DNA of 64,000 nucleotides from Pseudopyrenochaeta lycopersici. Lineage: Eukaryota; Ascomycota; Dothideomycetes; Pleosporales; Pseudopyrenochaetaceae. Below are positions 54,601 to 64,000 of this stretch, in pieces; position 1 is the first letter of the stretch; every line of letters begins with the position of its first letter. The notes beneath the pieces were generated by a model. That model did no database searches and was not told the DNA's origin. It was given only the letters and a program-made list of their open reading frames with translations. Position numbers and translations under genes: made by a program. The stretch lies in contig NHZP01000027.1 of the NCBI GenBank assembly GCA_003313425.1, forward strand, positions 620,001-684,000, given 5' to 3'.

Positions 54601-56795
54601 ATACTAGCGTTCAATCTTATTTATTAGCGCTCGCAACGCTGCTATTATAATAGGTAGCATTTTATTAGTAAGAGTCGTCGCCTTATACTACCTTAAGAAC
54701 TCGTATACAGTATACAGGAGGTAACAATCTCTATTATAGCACGTTTCTCCTATTAGGATTAGCTGTACGAGATTAACTACAATCCTATAGAAAGGCCTTA
54801 TAGCTTAATTATCTAATTAACGCCTGCTAACCTAAGCTATTAATTTTAACTTAATACAGGTCTCGCATTCTCGCAGATGTAGTGCTCGAGCTCCTTGCTT
54901 AAGGTTAATTCCTTATACGTTCGCATTTAAGTAATTAATTACCTCCTTACTCGCGTGTACAAACATCTTATAAGCTTTAACATAAGATACGGCAATTAGA
55001 CGTCAATCTTCCCGTAAGACCTTGTACGCTCCTTAAAGAGCTGTTACGAAGCTACTTAGTGCTAGACAATTATTCTCGTCAGCATCAACGATCTAGTGTC
55101 CTTCTCTATACCTAAGTAGGTATGTAACGTTTAACAGATGCTGCTTATATATAACATCTCGTCCTAAGTTAAACTAAATACCTATTTCTTAGCATCTTAA
55201 GAGGCTTATAATGTTTATAAAGAAGCGTTCTATAAGGGCTACATTAGTTAGCTTAATCTAACTTATTCTAGACAGTTAATTAACTTTAAACATAACCTCT
55301 CCCTAGGCCTGTATTACTAGAATTAAGTCTCCTGCAAGCACTATTTCCTAGGCTGTAGCCTGCCTTATCTCTTACTAGCTAAACCTCCTTAAATTACATA
55401 TATAGATGTTTAAGCCTAAGTTAAGGATCTATTAATTAATAATTGTTAGCAGCGTTTTTAGTTGCACCTAAGTAACGGAGAAGAAGCTGTAGGTCGTAAA
55501 ACTGCCCCCTTAGCTCTCCTTTCCACTATTAAGGCTTATTAGCTTATCCACGCCCTTAATTTTCTTACTATAACGAGCGAGGAGCTTATTAATCCTTTTA
55601 ACCTACTCTAGGTTCTTTAAGGCCTTAGCTATCTTATCCTGTACAGCTTTAACAGGTTAAAAGCTCTCTAGTCTCTTTAGATAATCTAGAAACAGGTACC
55701 AGCACTCCCTATACTAATGCATACCTCCGTAGAGACATTCTAGCTTATAAGCTAATTTTAATAATCTCTGCTCCTTCTAGTCCTTCTAGTTCTTCTAGTC
55801 TGTTCTATTTAAAACACTAAGTATTATAAACATGCTAAGCAACGTTATACTAGGCCTAATTCGTTAATAATAGACCCTAAACTAAGCTATATAGTCTACT
55901 AGAGGTTAAATCTTATTTATCTTATCTAAGGTCTCCTTTTTAATAAGGTTATAGTGCAATAATGCTACTTATTCAGGGGTAATCATCCTAATAGATATTA
56001 GGAAATCCTCTTAAGCTTAATAACCTGTTATTTTAGAGAGACCTGCCTCCCTACCTTAGTTAGTAATATAAATCTAGTCGTTAAGCTATTACTTAAGATC
56101 TTAACTCTAAAGACTGTCCTGCAGAGCTTAATATTTAATAGTTAGCTCTCTGCTTCGTAAGGCAGCTGTTAGCGCAAACTACTTCTTAAGAATAACTAGT
56201 TAATTATACGCCTTATCTTTTCCGCTAATAAGGTAAAGGTGTTAAGCAGTAATTATACAGCTAATATTAAGAAGGAGCTTACTATCCTTCTGCTTAAGTT
56301 TTATATACTCTGCTCTTTCGTATCTCTAGTCTTAAAGGAGATTACTGTATAATACCTTTTCAGCTGCGTCTAGCTAGCTAATCTCTGTTACTCCTAGCTG
56401 TATATTGCTAGGTAACAGTCTAGTTAGTTCTCTAAGCTTTAGTAGCTCATCCTTTAGTTTTAAGATGTCGTGGTACTTCTAAATACCATCTACAACAGCT
56501 TTCTCTCGTTGTAGCTGGAACCACGACTCCTAGTTAGCTAGTTTATCCAGTAAAACAGTCACTCGTGTGACTCCTGCGTTGTTGTACGACATCGTGATCT
56601 CAGTAATCAATTACTAAACTAATCTCTATGCGGAGAGCAACAGTTCTAGTTAAATAGCGACACTTATTAACTATATAGGTCTTTAACGCTAACCTAGCTG
56701 TTAATAGACACAACGGGTAAAAGTAAACGTAGTTATTATCAGTTACACGTCTAAAGCTATATTGGTGCAGAGTTACGTAGCTTAGGAGGTGCAAA

Positions 56796-56808
56796 CCGGG
56801 CTCATAAC
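56796..56808 (-). promoter_or_regulatory. Primer-binding site matching a tRNA-Met anticodon arm
   Basis: On the plus strand the site reads ccgggctcataac. That resembles the anticodon stem-loop of methionine tRNA around the CAU anticodon, not a tRNA 3' end. Priming from a cleaved half-tRNA is known for Drosophila copia and some fungal Copia elements. Confidence 0.6.
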
Positions 56809-56931
56809 TATTGGCGGGCAGCAGGCAGGAGGAACTAGGTTAATTCCTATCAAATAAGACACAAGGGAACTATATACCCTGTGGATGCTTATATAACAGA
56901 GCACGTGAGGAGCTAACCGTGTTGGCTAACA
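56809..56931 (-). repeat. 5' LTR of the Copia element
   Basis: 123 bp, same length as the partner. Its last base pairs (GCCAATA on the element strand) have a mutated CA terminus. The primer-binding site follows directly. Confidence 0.93.
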
Positions 56932-58289
56932 TACGCTATTCCTGAGTCTACTCTTCGAGACCGCCTCAAAGGTAGTCTACCTTAGGCCACGCGCAATCGC
57001 TAGAAGCGCAAGCTAGATCCTACTAAAGAGTAGGTCCTTGTTAAGTAGATACTAGACCTTGCTCGACGAGGATATCTACTTATAATTATCTAAGTATAAC
57101 AAATAGCAGACACGCTGCTTAGTGCGCGCAACGCAGATCCTCCTTCTCAGCCTGTTAGTAAGAACTAGGCGACGCGCTTTATTAATAGCTAGCTAGAGCT
57201 TAGTGCTAGGTAGGATAGAAAGCTTACATCGCAGCGCGCTCTTATTAAGCAGCTAGCTGCTATTAGCTCGTTATTTAAGCTTATATAAGAGACGTAAGAG
57301 GAGGCTAGAGTACTAGCAAGAGATACTTATAACTTTAATAAGATAGGGTTTATAATAAGTGTTACAGTAATATTAAAGGTTATTACTAGCTTAGACAGTA
57401 TTAGATGAGCAATTATAGTTCAGCTAGGTAACCGCCACTAGGTTACGACAATTAAGGTAATTAGCGCGACAGGCGACCTGCTCCCTCCTTTTATTATCCT
57501 AGCTGCTAAGCAGCACTAAGCCTCCTAGTACAACAGCTTACCTGCTAGCTTAGCAGGCTCAGTACTTACAGTTAGTAATAACAGCTAGATAACAGATAAG
57601 CTAGGCCTTAAGTAGCTAAAGCACTTTAATAAGCATACTACTGCTAGTACTTAAGGAGTATATTACCTACTTATACTAGATAGCTATAGCAGCTATATAA
57701 CGCCTAAGTTTAACTAATACTATAAAAATAATAATATTATTAGCTTCTATATACCTCCTTATACCTTATATCTCTTATAGCCTTTTAATATTAGCTACTT
57801 CTCTCTTCTAAAATAAGTATATAGTAGAGTAATTAAAGAGCTTATATGCTAAAAGATATACTATATTAATAAGCTAGACTTTCTTTTTATTTACTTTAAG
57901 GTTAGAGTAAAGGTATTATTAGAGAAGAATATTAAAGTAGGCTTTTAAGCTATAAGCCTTATCCTAGCTTATCTAGAGCACGTCTTCTTATTACTTATAG
58001 TTATCTATACGCTGTCTTTACTAGTAATAATAGAGGTAGTAGTAGCTAAGTAGATAGCTAAGACGCTGCGCATAGTATCTTAGCTAAAGTAGTAGGCTTA
58101 GCTAGTTTAAGACCTCCTGTATTATTAGTCTTAAAGCCTAAGTAGTTACGCTTTTTAGTAGATTTTTAAAGGTTATTAGCTTATATGCTAGTAAATAGGC
58201 TAGCAGGCGTTAGTTAGTAAGTTATTCCTTTAGCGTGTTAGTAAGCAAAACAGCACGTAAGAATTATATATAAAGTAAGGGTTTTACTA

Positions 58290-58605
58290 TTACTGTTTAC
58301 GCAGTTACTATTATTATTTACGCAGTTACTATCGCTATTTAAGCTATTACCATTTAAGCTATTACTGCTTAAGCTATCGCTGTTTAAGCTGTTACTGTTT
58401 ACGCTGTTGCTGTTTAAGCTATTACTATTTAAGCTGTTACTATTTAAGCTATTACTGCTTAAGCTGTCACTGTTTAAGCTGTTACTGTTTAAGCTGTTAC
58501 TGTTTAAGCTGTTACTGTTTAAGCTGTTACTGTTTAAGCTGTTACTGTTTAAGCTGTTACTATTTAACCTGTTACTATTTAAGCTATTACTATTTAAGCT
58601 ATTAT
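58290..58605 (+). repeat. 15-bp minisatellite inside the pogo-like transposase
   Basis: About twenty copies of a 15-bp unit close to gttactgtttaagct. The period is five codons, so it does not disturb the transposase frame, in which it reads repeated Leu-Ser-Cys-Tyr-Cys. Units differ mostly by C/T and G/A changes. Confidence 0.9.
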
Positions 58606-59345
58606 AAGTAGTAGTAGGTTAATAAGGTAGAATTAGTAGGTTTAGGTTAACGTGTTAAAGAAGAAAGAAGAGGAAAGCTAATTAGTAGAAAAGTTAAGGG
58701 TTAAATAGGCTAAGATAATAGAGTAGGAAAATCATTCCCTGTATGGGGGTAACTATACGCACAAATACATAAAATAGGTTACATATACGAAAAGTGCTAA
58801 CTTTGCAGGGCGATAGTAAGGTGTACAGAGGTGATATTTATAATCTAAGGCTAGAATAATGTAAAGACAGAAGTGACGGATGTAACGGTAGTAGTTTCAA
58901 GGGGTGCGGCGGGGTAGGGGAAAAGAAAAGAAAAGCTATTTATCTATAAGATTAGACTCAGCAGCTCTCCTCACAGAGACTTCAAAGCTTCGCGCAGCTC
59001 TTTGACGTAAAAAACGTAAGCAGCAGCAGCGCAGGCAGTATATAGCTCGTGGAGGAGCTTTACAGGTTAAGCAGGGCCTGCTGCTTGCTGTAGAGGCAGG
59101 TAGGGTAGTCAATAAGGTTAGTCAAGCTGAGCCTGGGCAAGTGCGCCAGCGCGCACCGCCAACGTGCAGCAACTGTCATATCTAAGGACATAATCGGGCT
59201 CAGTGTGGACGGAGATAGACTAGCCTATCTCCTTATCTAATTTATAATTTTATTATGCTGTTGTTAAGAAATTAAGCAAATAGACGTGTCGACTTTGGTG
59301 GGGCTGGCCGCTGACTGGTTTTGGCCACTGACTGATGAAACACGT

Positions 59346-59539
59346 TAGGTATTTCTTTGCGCACAGCGTGTAGTAAGGACCTTATTAGCGTCAAATGTCA
59401 GGCCACAAGGCTAAGAGCCGAGGTAGGCTGCTGAGTGCATAGCAATGACAATAAATACTATTCTGTTCAGCTTGATCCGCGGATAGCAGATCATTGTTAC
59501 TTTTTGGGTTGCAAGGCGCAGTGGGAGCAGACCTGCGTT
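59346..59539. other. Short spacer between two pogo-like relics
   Basis: Normal composition, no gene seen. Confidence 0.4.
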
Positions 59540-59790
59540 CTTACATCAACTAGGCTAGTAACTTTATTCAGTATTAGCTAGAGTTCTAAGTTAAGTATAA
59601 TTAGACGTATAACTATAAGAGAGCCTCGTATAATAATCTTAAGCTAATAGAAAATACTAAAGTTAAGTTTAGAGTCTGTAATAAAGATACTTATAACTCT
59701 AATAAGATAAGCTTTATAATAGGTGTAATATTAACGAATGTAGTTATCATAAGCCTAGACTATTAAGTATAGCTGAAGATAATAGGGTTA
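59540..59790 (+). mobile_element. Second pogo-like transposase fragment
   Basis: A plus-strand frame with few stops reads KRASYNNLKLIENTKVKFRV, CNKDTYNSNKISFIIGVILT, then LIGKGPNKQQ. This is the 'YNFDExGFxxGV' region of a pogo/Fot1 transposase with Asp to Asn. It differs from the copy at 56937-59208, so it comes from a separate insertion or an older fragment. Confidence 0.7.
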
Positions 59791-60741
59791 ATAGGTAAAG
59801 GCCCGAATAAACAACAGACAGAGGGAACAGCTCTTAGACGCAAAATGCAAGGTAACGGGAGCACCGCATTGTAAATTCGACACAAGCAGACTCTATCAAT
59901 AGTTCCTATAAGTAGATGCTCTAGTGGCGACGGCCAGATTTGTAACTTTTAGAAGAGCTATTTCGGGCTCCTTGAGTCCTCCTTCAACTCGCTACACTCA
60001 GCTATCTAAGTTACGTTAGATATTATTCAACTTCTTCTTAATGTTGTAGAAGAAGCTGCATATTAGAAAGCATTTTAAGCAAGCAAATTTCTAGTCCAAT
60101 GTATCGAATTATTAAGGCGAAATAGGACTTTAGCTTCAGGCTAGCTTCAAACTCATCCTCTCAAACATCAACACGTATCAAAGCAACAGATACTGTCAGC
60201 GATATCTGCGACAGCGTAGTAGGTATATATATATAGTCTGATGGAATTTCAGGCGAAAGCCAGTTTGGGCTTCGCTTTGCGGCCATTTTGGGCACTTTCG
60301 CAAAGACCAAAACATCGGCTTTTTCCTCATCTTACTACCTCAACGCACTCTTTGTACCGAGAAATTCACAACTTCTGGTTCAATCGAAGTGTAACAACAG
60401 GAACGGCATCGCCAAAAGAGCTCAGGCAACATTGCACGCGATTAGTCACGACTGTAAAATTACTCGACTAGTCTCAGAGAAGACCTAGTGAGGTCACCCG
60501 ATAAATTCCAGCTGTCCTATCATTATGGAGTCAGGATGGGCTTGATTAGGTGCGGACATGGCCATACTATTCCAGGTATTTGGATATCTGCCGGACCAAT
60601 TGCTCAAATCTGCACCGATCTATGACAAGAGGTCATAGCATCGATGGCATCGTGGACTTGAGCACGAAAGGAGGAAGGTGGTTTCAGCGCGCTTCAACTG
60701 CTTCAACTGCAATTACACCTAGTTGTACCCCTTCACTAGTC
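59791..60741. other. Intergenic, nothing recognised
   Basis: Short frames at 60241-60490 lack any motif. tatatatatagtc at 60225 is TATA-like but has no gene to serve that I can see. Confidence 0.4.
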
Positions 60742-61803
60742 CTATCCAAGTCTATCCGCCCACGCCGGCTTGAAAGTTCCCTTAGAGTCATATCTCGTTG
60801 CATAGGTCACTAATATGCCGAGAAATGAAAACAGAGCAGCTGTGAAAAAGGGCGACTGCGCGATACAGTTACGTCTGCGGTGAACACGGGGAATCCTAAT
60901 CCGGATAGATCCCAGAAATAAGGCTGTGAACCTCAAAAATCTCCTTGAGCCCCGGGGAAGCGACTGCGGCAATCTAAGCTTCCAGATGACTATGCCGGAT
61001 AAATACAAAATGACGCAATGCCACGAAACATATTGTCCGTAATCTAACAAGCGTATGGCTCTTCCGTCGAAAATCATCAGTATCATGCACAGAAAAGTCC
61101 AAGCTAAGGTGAACCCAATGGACAAAAAACTCCAAATGACTGCCAATGCGCTTGGGTCGCCGTCAATTCGTAGGAATGATGGAAAAGGGATGCTAATTGA
61201 TAAGACTAACGAGCTCAATAAGAAGTGAAAGAATATGGCGACCCAAAGAAGGAAGGGTAGTAATTGTCTCCAGAAGGTGGCGAGGAGTGGATAATGGCAG
61301 GAACGATCGTCATATCCAAGTACTAGATCGCCCTCGACAGTGTAGCCAAGGCGGATGAGACATTCCAAGATAAGGAACGATCCAAGGTAGATGCATGTCC
61401 ACGCCTTCGTCCACGGGATGCCAGTGCATGATAGCAGTTTTATGCCTTGAAGTAGCGCGAATGCAATAACACCGAGCCTCCACATTGGATGAGTCTCCAG
61501 GCTTTGTCTGTCTTCGTTGGGAGGCATCTCAATATCCTCTTCCGGCTCGAGGTTCCGCTCTACCCAAGCTCTTGCCGCCTTGCGAAGGCTTGTCTCGTGG
61601 AAGAACATGCAGCTGGCTACCCATGCAACTGCTACTAGCGCTTCCGCCGCACAAACGATGGGTGAAACACGCAAGAGGCTGCTGCTCATCGGGTGAATGT
61701 CGCGCTGTATTTTCCCGACCGGTTGCGTCATTGAATTTACGGCGAGAGGCACGAGGCTTAAGAACGCGCTTTGCCATGTTAAGGGGGGATCAGGGAGCGT
61801 CAT
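60742..61803 (-). CDS. Multi-pass integral membrane protein, 353 aa
   Basis: Intact minus-strand frame from ATG 61803. Hydrophobic spans at roughly residues 47-68 (VCAAEALVAVAWVASCMFF), 109-128 (LGVIAFALLQGIKLLSCTGI), 135-153, 185-212 (LLPFLLWVAIFFHFLLSSLV), 221-250 (AVIWSFLSIGFTLAWTFLCM), 262-278 and 322-340 suggest seven transmembrane helices. An acidic loop (EPEEDIEMPPNEDRQ) lies near residue 88. I recognise no family; fungal genomes carry many such orphan multi-span proteins. Transport or sensing is possible but not indicated. The 3' end may extend through introns that I cannot see. Confidence 0.65.
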   Translation of the reverse strand: MTLPDPPLTWQSAFLSLVPLAVNSMTQPVGKIQRDIHPMSSSLLRVSPIVCAAEALVAVAWVASCMFFHETSLRKAARAWVERNLEPEEDIEMPPNEDRQSLETHPMWRLGVIAFALLQGIKLLSCTGIPWTKAWTCIYLGSFLILECLIRLGYTVEGDLVLGYDDRSCHYPLLATFWRQLLPFLLWVAIFFHFLLSSLVLSISIPFPSFLRIDGDPSALAVIWSFLSIGFTLAWTFLCMILMIFDGRAIRLLDYGQYVSWHCVILYLSGIVIWKLRLPQSLPRGSRRFLRFTALFLGSIRIRIPRVHRRRNCIAQSPFFTAALFSFLGILVTYATRYDSKGTFKPAWADRLG

Positions 61804-62122
61804 CCTGGTATCTCGCTAGAGGCGGGCCGCTTGCTAACCCTAAAAAGATTAGAATCCGGCCACGATATCGTAGTTTGAAAGCTAAAGACGATTGAAACTA
61901 CAGCCGTTTACAAAACCAGCTTCGAAAAATTTTCCTGCGCCACTCTTGGCAGCCGCCTAACCAAATTGATCTAAGCGTTCAACAAAGGTTGGTTGTATTT
62001 GTAACTTCATCAAGTGGCGATCTCATGAGCTGCGCCGCATGTGGATCTACGGTCCTATAATCAACACTTCATACTCCTACTATGGTACTTGTATTCAATT
62101 CAGAACGTCCACAAAGGTTTGC
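61804..62122. other. Intergenic, nothing recognised
   Basis: About 320 bp between two minus-strand genes; promoter of the membrane-protein gene by position. Confidence 0.45.
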
Positions 62123-63158
62123 CTAGACCTCAGCGTTGATGAGTGATTCAAGTGGGCACAGAAACGCCAAACGACACGTGTGGAAGACTGGTCCTACTGC
62201 CTCGTGGGCATTTTCGAAATCTCTATACCGCCCGTACACGGCGAAGGAAAAGGATGGGCACACACTCGACTGAGAATAGAAATTAACGAGGTCGCAAACG
62301 GTGACACTCAAATCTTCTGGTCCCAAGAAATGTAAGGGCGCAACGGACGCCTCGTCCCCTTGTCGATTTAAGCACGTTGTGCTTCCCGTAAGATGATTCG
62401 CGACCGTGCTATAAGAACTGCTAGGGAAAACCTGGCAAAAACAGCAACGGGTGGCAGGTTCTAGGTTGTTTATGAAGAGGCTATGTCTCATGAGATGTTC
62501 GCTGACCTCCTGAAGACGCTGATTCATATCATGGTTGCTCTGGAAAGAGTCTAATGTCGACAGCAACGCAACGACGAGAACAAAGAAGACAGGCTGTTCC
62601 CGTTGATACAGAGCTATTGAGTCCCGAATGGACGCCCTGAATGGTAGTAGGGGAAAGAGTGTGTGAACTTTCGAGGGGTTGGCTCGAGCGCAGATCGCAA
62701 TTTCCCGCATAGGTTTAGTTTTGTAATAATTAGGGGTTTTGTCGTGTCGGAACAATGAGTAGGTCACTAGAGCCTGAAGGCAGAGTTCAGATGACAGCGC
62801 AGGGTACGCTGTTGCCAACATACTGTACACCAGAATTCACGATGCCCACCCCAAGATGTGCTGACGGCAACGTGTGATATCGTAAATGCTGGGACGTGAT
62901 GGTGTTGATAATGTTGGGAAGTCGCGCCTGCATCGCCGCGATTACCCGCCCGCTCGGTGTTTCGGCGCCTCCGGACAGCGCAACTTCAGCCCCAATGAAC
63001 CCATGTGTCCTTGTCTCCACTTGCTGTGCAATAACACGAGCAATACTCGACTGCGCATCGCCCGGCCCACTCAACATCTTGCTTATCAAAGCAATGGTTG
63101 CGGGAGTGGCTATGCTGCCAAGCGTCCCGTCTCCTATTGAACGCGCTATTGGCGTCAT
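62123..63158 (-). pseudogene. Unidentified gene with frame break, about 345 codons
   Basis: Minus-strand frame from ATG 63158 gives LGSIATPATIALISKMLSG, RVIAQQVETRTHGFIGAEVA and LPSAHLGVGIVNSGVQYVG. Near 62825 the coding pattern moves to another frame that continues LATAYPALSSELCLQALVTY, SLFRHDKTPNYYKTK, HTLFPLLPFRASIRDSIAL, EQPVFFVLVVALLSTLDSF and ends FLCPLESLINAEV. The overlap suggests one gene with a frameshift, or a small intron at the break. A Cys-rich bit (TRCCFCQVF) is present. Upstream of 63158 the frame is open to about 63225 (LKEWCALRRDGS). No family recognised. Divergent from the Zn2Cys6 gene at 63446. Confidence 0.5.
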
Positions 63159-63225
63159 AGAGCCGTCGCGGCGCAGGGCGCACCACTCCTTCAGCCCTAC
63201 GGCGCTCGAAAGCAGCTGAAGCGAC

Positions 63226-63445
63226 TAACGTTGAAATTTCGAACGATTGACACATATTTGCATTGTGTTTAGCTCGAACCCATTCTTTGCTACACAGACG
63301 CTGAATTTTCCCGCCCGAAAACGGTCACGCCCCGCCCGCCACACGTCCTAAACCGTTTGTTTATAACTGAACATCTTTCTTATAAATAATCTACTAGCAT
63401 GACGTCACTTGCAGTCGTAGGTCTATCCATCTGTCGATTGTTGTC
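63226..63445. other. Intergenic between divergent genes
   Basis: About 220 bp between the unidentified minus-strand gene and the Zn(II)2Cys6 gene. Holds cttataaat near 63380, a TATA-like site about 65 bases before ATG 63446. Confidence 0.45.
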
Positions 63446-64000
63446 ATGTTGCTAACCCTTGAAAAGTGTGACACTTGCAGGACAAGAAAGGTTCGCACCC
63501 CTGCGACTTTGTTGAACACCAACTAACCCTACAATGAGGTTAAATGTGATCGTGACAACCCTTGTGGAAATTGTTTTGATTCTAATATACAATGCAACCG
63601 GACGACACCTACATCCCGAAGCGGATCCAAGCGAAGAAGAGGCGCCGAGCCCACAGAAACACCGCAGAGCGTTCATCGGCTGGGGCTTCAAACACATTTT
63701 ACGCCCTCGCCGCCGCCCAGAGCACCAAGTGTGCCACCGTCATCCTCGATCATTGAAGCACAAGACTTCATTAGAAGGGAGATCATCTCGGGCAAGCCCA
63801 TGCCGGCTCATCGTTTGGCTGTCCTGAATTCTGCCATGTCCTTTGTCACCCATCTCAACCAAACGACGAAATATGAGAATATTGCCGGTGCACGAAGCAC
63901 TCGGGTAGTTGATATACTGGAGGACATAAGCGCGCCATCCGTGGAACTACTGTACTGGATGCTCCGCGGTACGTTGCCTTCTTGCATCGCATTACCGAAG
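63446..64000 (+). CDS. Zn(II)2Cys6 fungal transcription factor, 5' part
   Basis: Exon 1 63446-63490 and exon 2 from 63539; the 48-bp intron has GTTCGC, a perfect CTAAC branch site and ATGAG. Spliced, the start is MLLTLEKCDTCRTRK joined to VKCDRDNPCGNCFDSNIQCN: the six Cys of the binuclear zinc cluster, C-x2-C-x6-C-x5-C-x2-C-x6-C, with the intron at the place common in this family. A basic stretch follows (SGSKRRRG), then a Ser/Pro-rich linker. A second donor, GTACGT at 63969, probably ends exon 2, and the rest lies beyond the window. Nuclear DNA-binding regulator; target genes unknown. Its divergent neighbour (62123-63158) could be a target only by position. Confidence 0.82.

Larger units (their letters stand above)
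51504..56931 (-). mobile_element. Full-length Ty1/Copia LTR retrotransposon, RIP-mutated
   Basis: Two 123-bp LTRs (51504-51626 and 56809-56931) flank 5.2 kb, with an exact 5-bp target duplication TACGC (51499-51503 and 56932-56936). On the minus strand: gag from ATG 56592 (SYNNAGVTRVTVLLDKLAN, ESWFQLQREKAVVDGI); integrase end near 54290-54080 (GCKAYVLNKKLKKVDKLKSR, FIGYFIGYDLMNIF); reverse transcriptase with FYIDNIVVLI at 52795-52770, the catalytic YxDD changed to D-N; RNase H tail near 51960-51800 (DVHYY, VAEGRLQVDWKATTEMLADG, LTKILV). The primer site next to the 5' LTR is GTTATGAGCCCGG (56808 downwards). A purine tract (cgggggggtg-like, 51638-51627) precedes the 3' LTR. Many stops make it inactive. 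Confidence 0.92.
51305..59345 (+). mobile_element. pogo/Fot1-like transposon split by a Copia insertion
   Basis: Terminal inverted repeats of about 58 bp: from 51305 (ACGTGGTTTACCAG, AAAACCAGTCATCCGCG, GCCCCACCAAA) and, read leftwards from 59345, ACGTGTTTCATCAG, AAAACCAGTCAGCGGCC, GCCCCACCAAA. The right flank is TA; the left is TT, perhaps mutated. The transposase starts at ATG 51412 (SLTEGRIDLAIQ), is interrupted by the Copia element at 51504, and resumes in frame after it: AIPESTLRDRLKGSLP (psq-type helix-turn-helix), later YNFNKIGFIISV, LLPPFIILAAKQH, LGLK-stop-LKHFNKHTTAST, GVYYLLILDSYSSYITPKFN and NNNIISFYIPPYTLYLL. Two of three catalytic Asp are now Asn. The C-terminus holds TCSNCHI-stop-GHNRAQC, a CCHC knuckle (about 59160-59205). 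Without the Copia insert it is about 2.6 kb. Confidence 0.87.

Noticed and set aside
58407..58607. 66-codon open frame of repeated Leu-Leu-Phe-Lys
   Set aside because: It is a shadow frame created by the 15-bp minisatellite; the transposase frame is a different one.

Overview
The window looks like an accessory, repeat-rich stretch of a filamentous ascomycete (Pezizomycotina; a Dothideomycete is my best guess). Reasons: introns of about 48-77 bp with GT/AG ends, at least seven HET-domain (heterokaryon incompatibility) loci, NACHT-ankyrin STAND genes, a Zn(II)2Cys6 factor, and long AT-rich TA-loaded tracts in which transposon reading frames survive only with many stops. The decay is the CpA-to-TpA kind expected from repeat-induced point mutation (RIP).

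Layout. 1-10510: RIP-degraded transposon graveyard, with a Gypsy element on the minus strand (gag zinc knuckle near 6650, RT near 3550-4035), a plus-strand Gypsy RT fragment (8930-9605) and a gag remnant (about 10100-10510). 10813-22839: HET-domain genes and pseudogenes (10813, 13310, 15678, 20850, 21598), a 553-bp hAT-type MITE with an 8-bp target duplication, a TPR remnant, and an intact two-exon coiled-coil gene. 22840-35290: gene-poor, with a decayed and an intact DJ-1/PfpI gene side by side, a GC-rich frameshifted ORF, a three-exon small secreted cysteine-rich peptide gene (30846-31184) that is too fragmented to show as one long ORF, and an intact FAD-dependent oxidoreductase.

35294-43524: NLR block. 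A two-exon NACHT protein with 14 ankyrin repeats (minus strand) stands head-to-head with the start of a HeLo-like/STAND N-terminal gene that is cut at codon 40 by a pogo/Fot1-like element. Beyond it lie a Tc1/mariner remnant and a broken NACHT paralogue. The short first exon of the NLR carries a V-x-V-G-x3-G-x3-F motif reminiscent of fungal amyloid signalling motifs. 43973-49688: a 797-residue HET protein, a second HET gene with an early stop, two small membrane ORFs and a candidate secreted effector.

51305-59345: a nested transposon. A full-length Copia element (51504-56931, 123-bp LTRs, exact TACGC duplication) is inserted into the helix-turn-helix coding region of a pogo/Fot1-like transposase that ends in a CCHC knuckle. 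60742-64000: a multi-pass membrane protein gene, a frameshifted unknown gene, and the 5' part of a Zn(II)2Cys6 regulator running off the window.

Read together, this is a self-recognition/cell-death (HET plus NLR) neighbourhood under heavy transposon and RIP pressure, with a couple of secreted-protein genes. All family assignments come from motif reading; no database search was possible.
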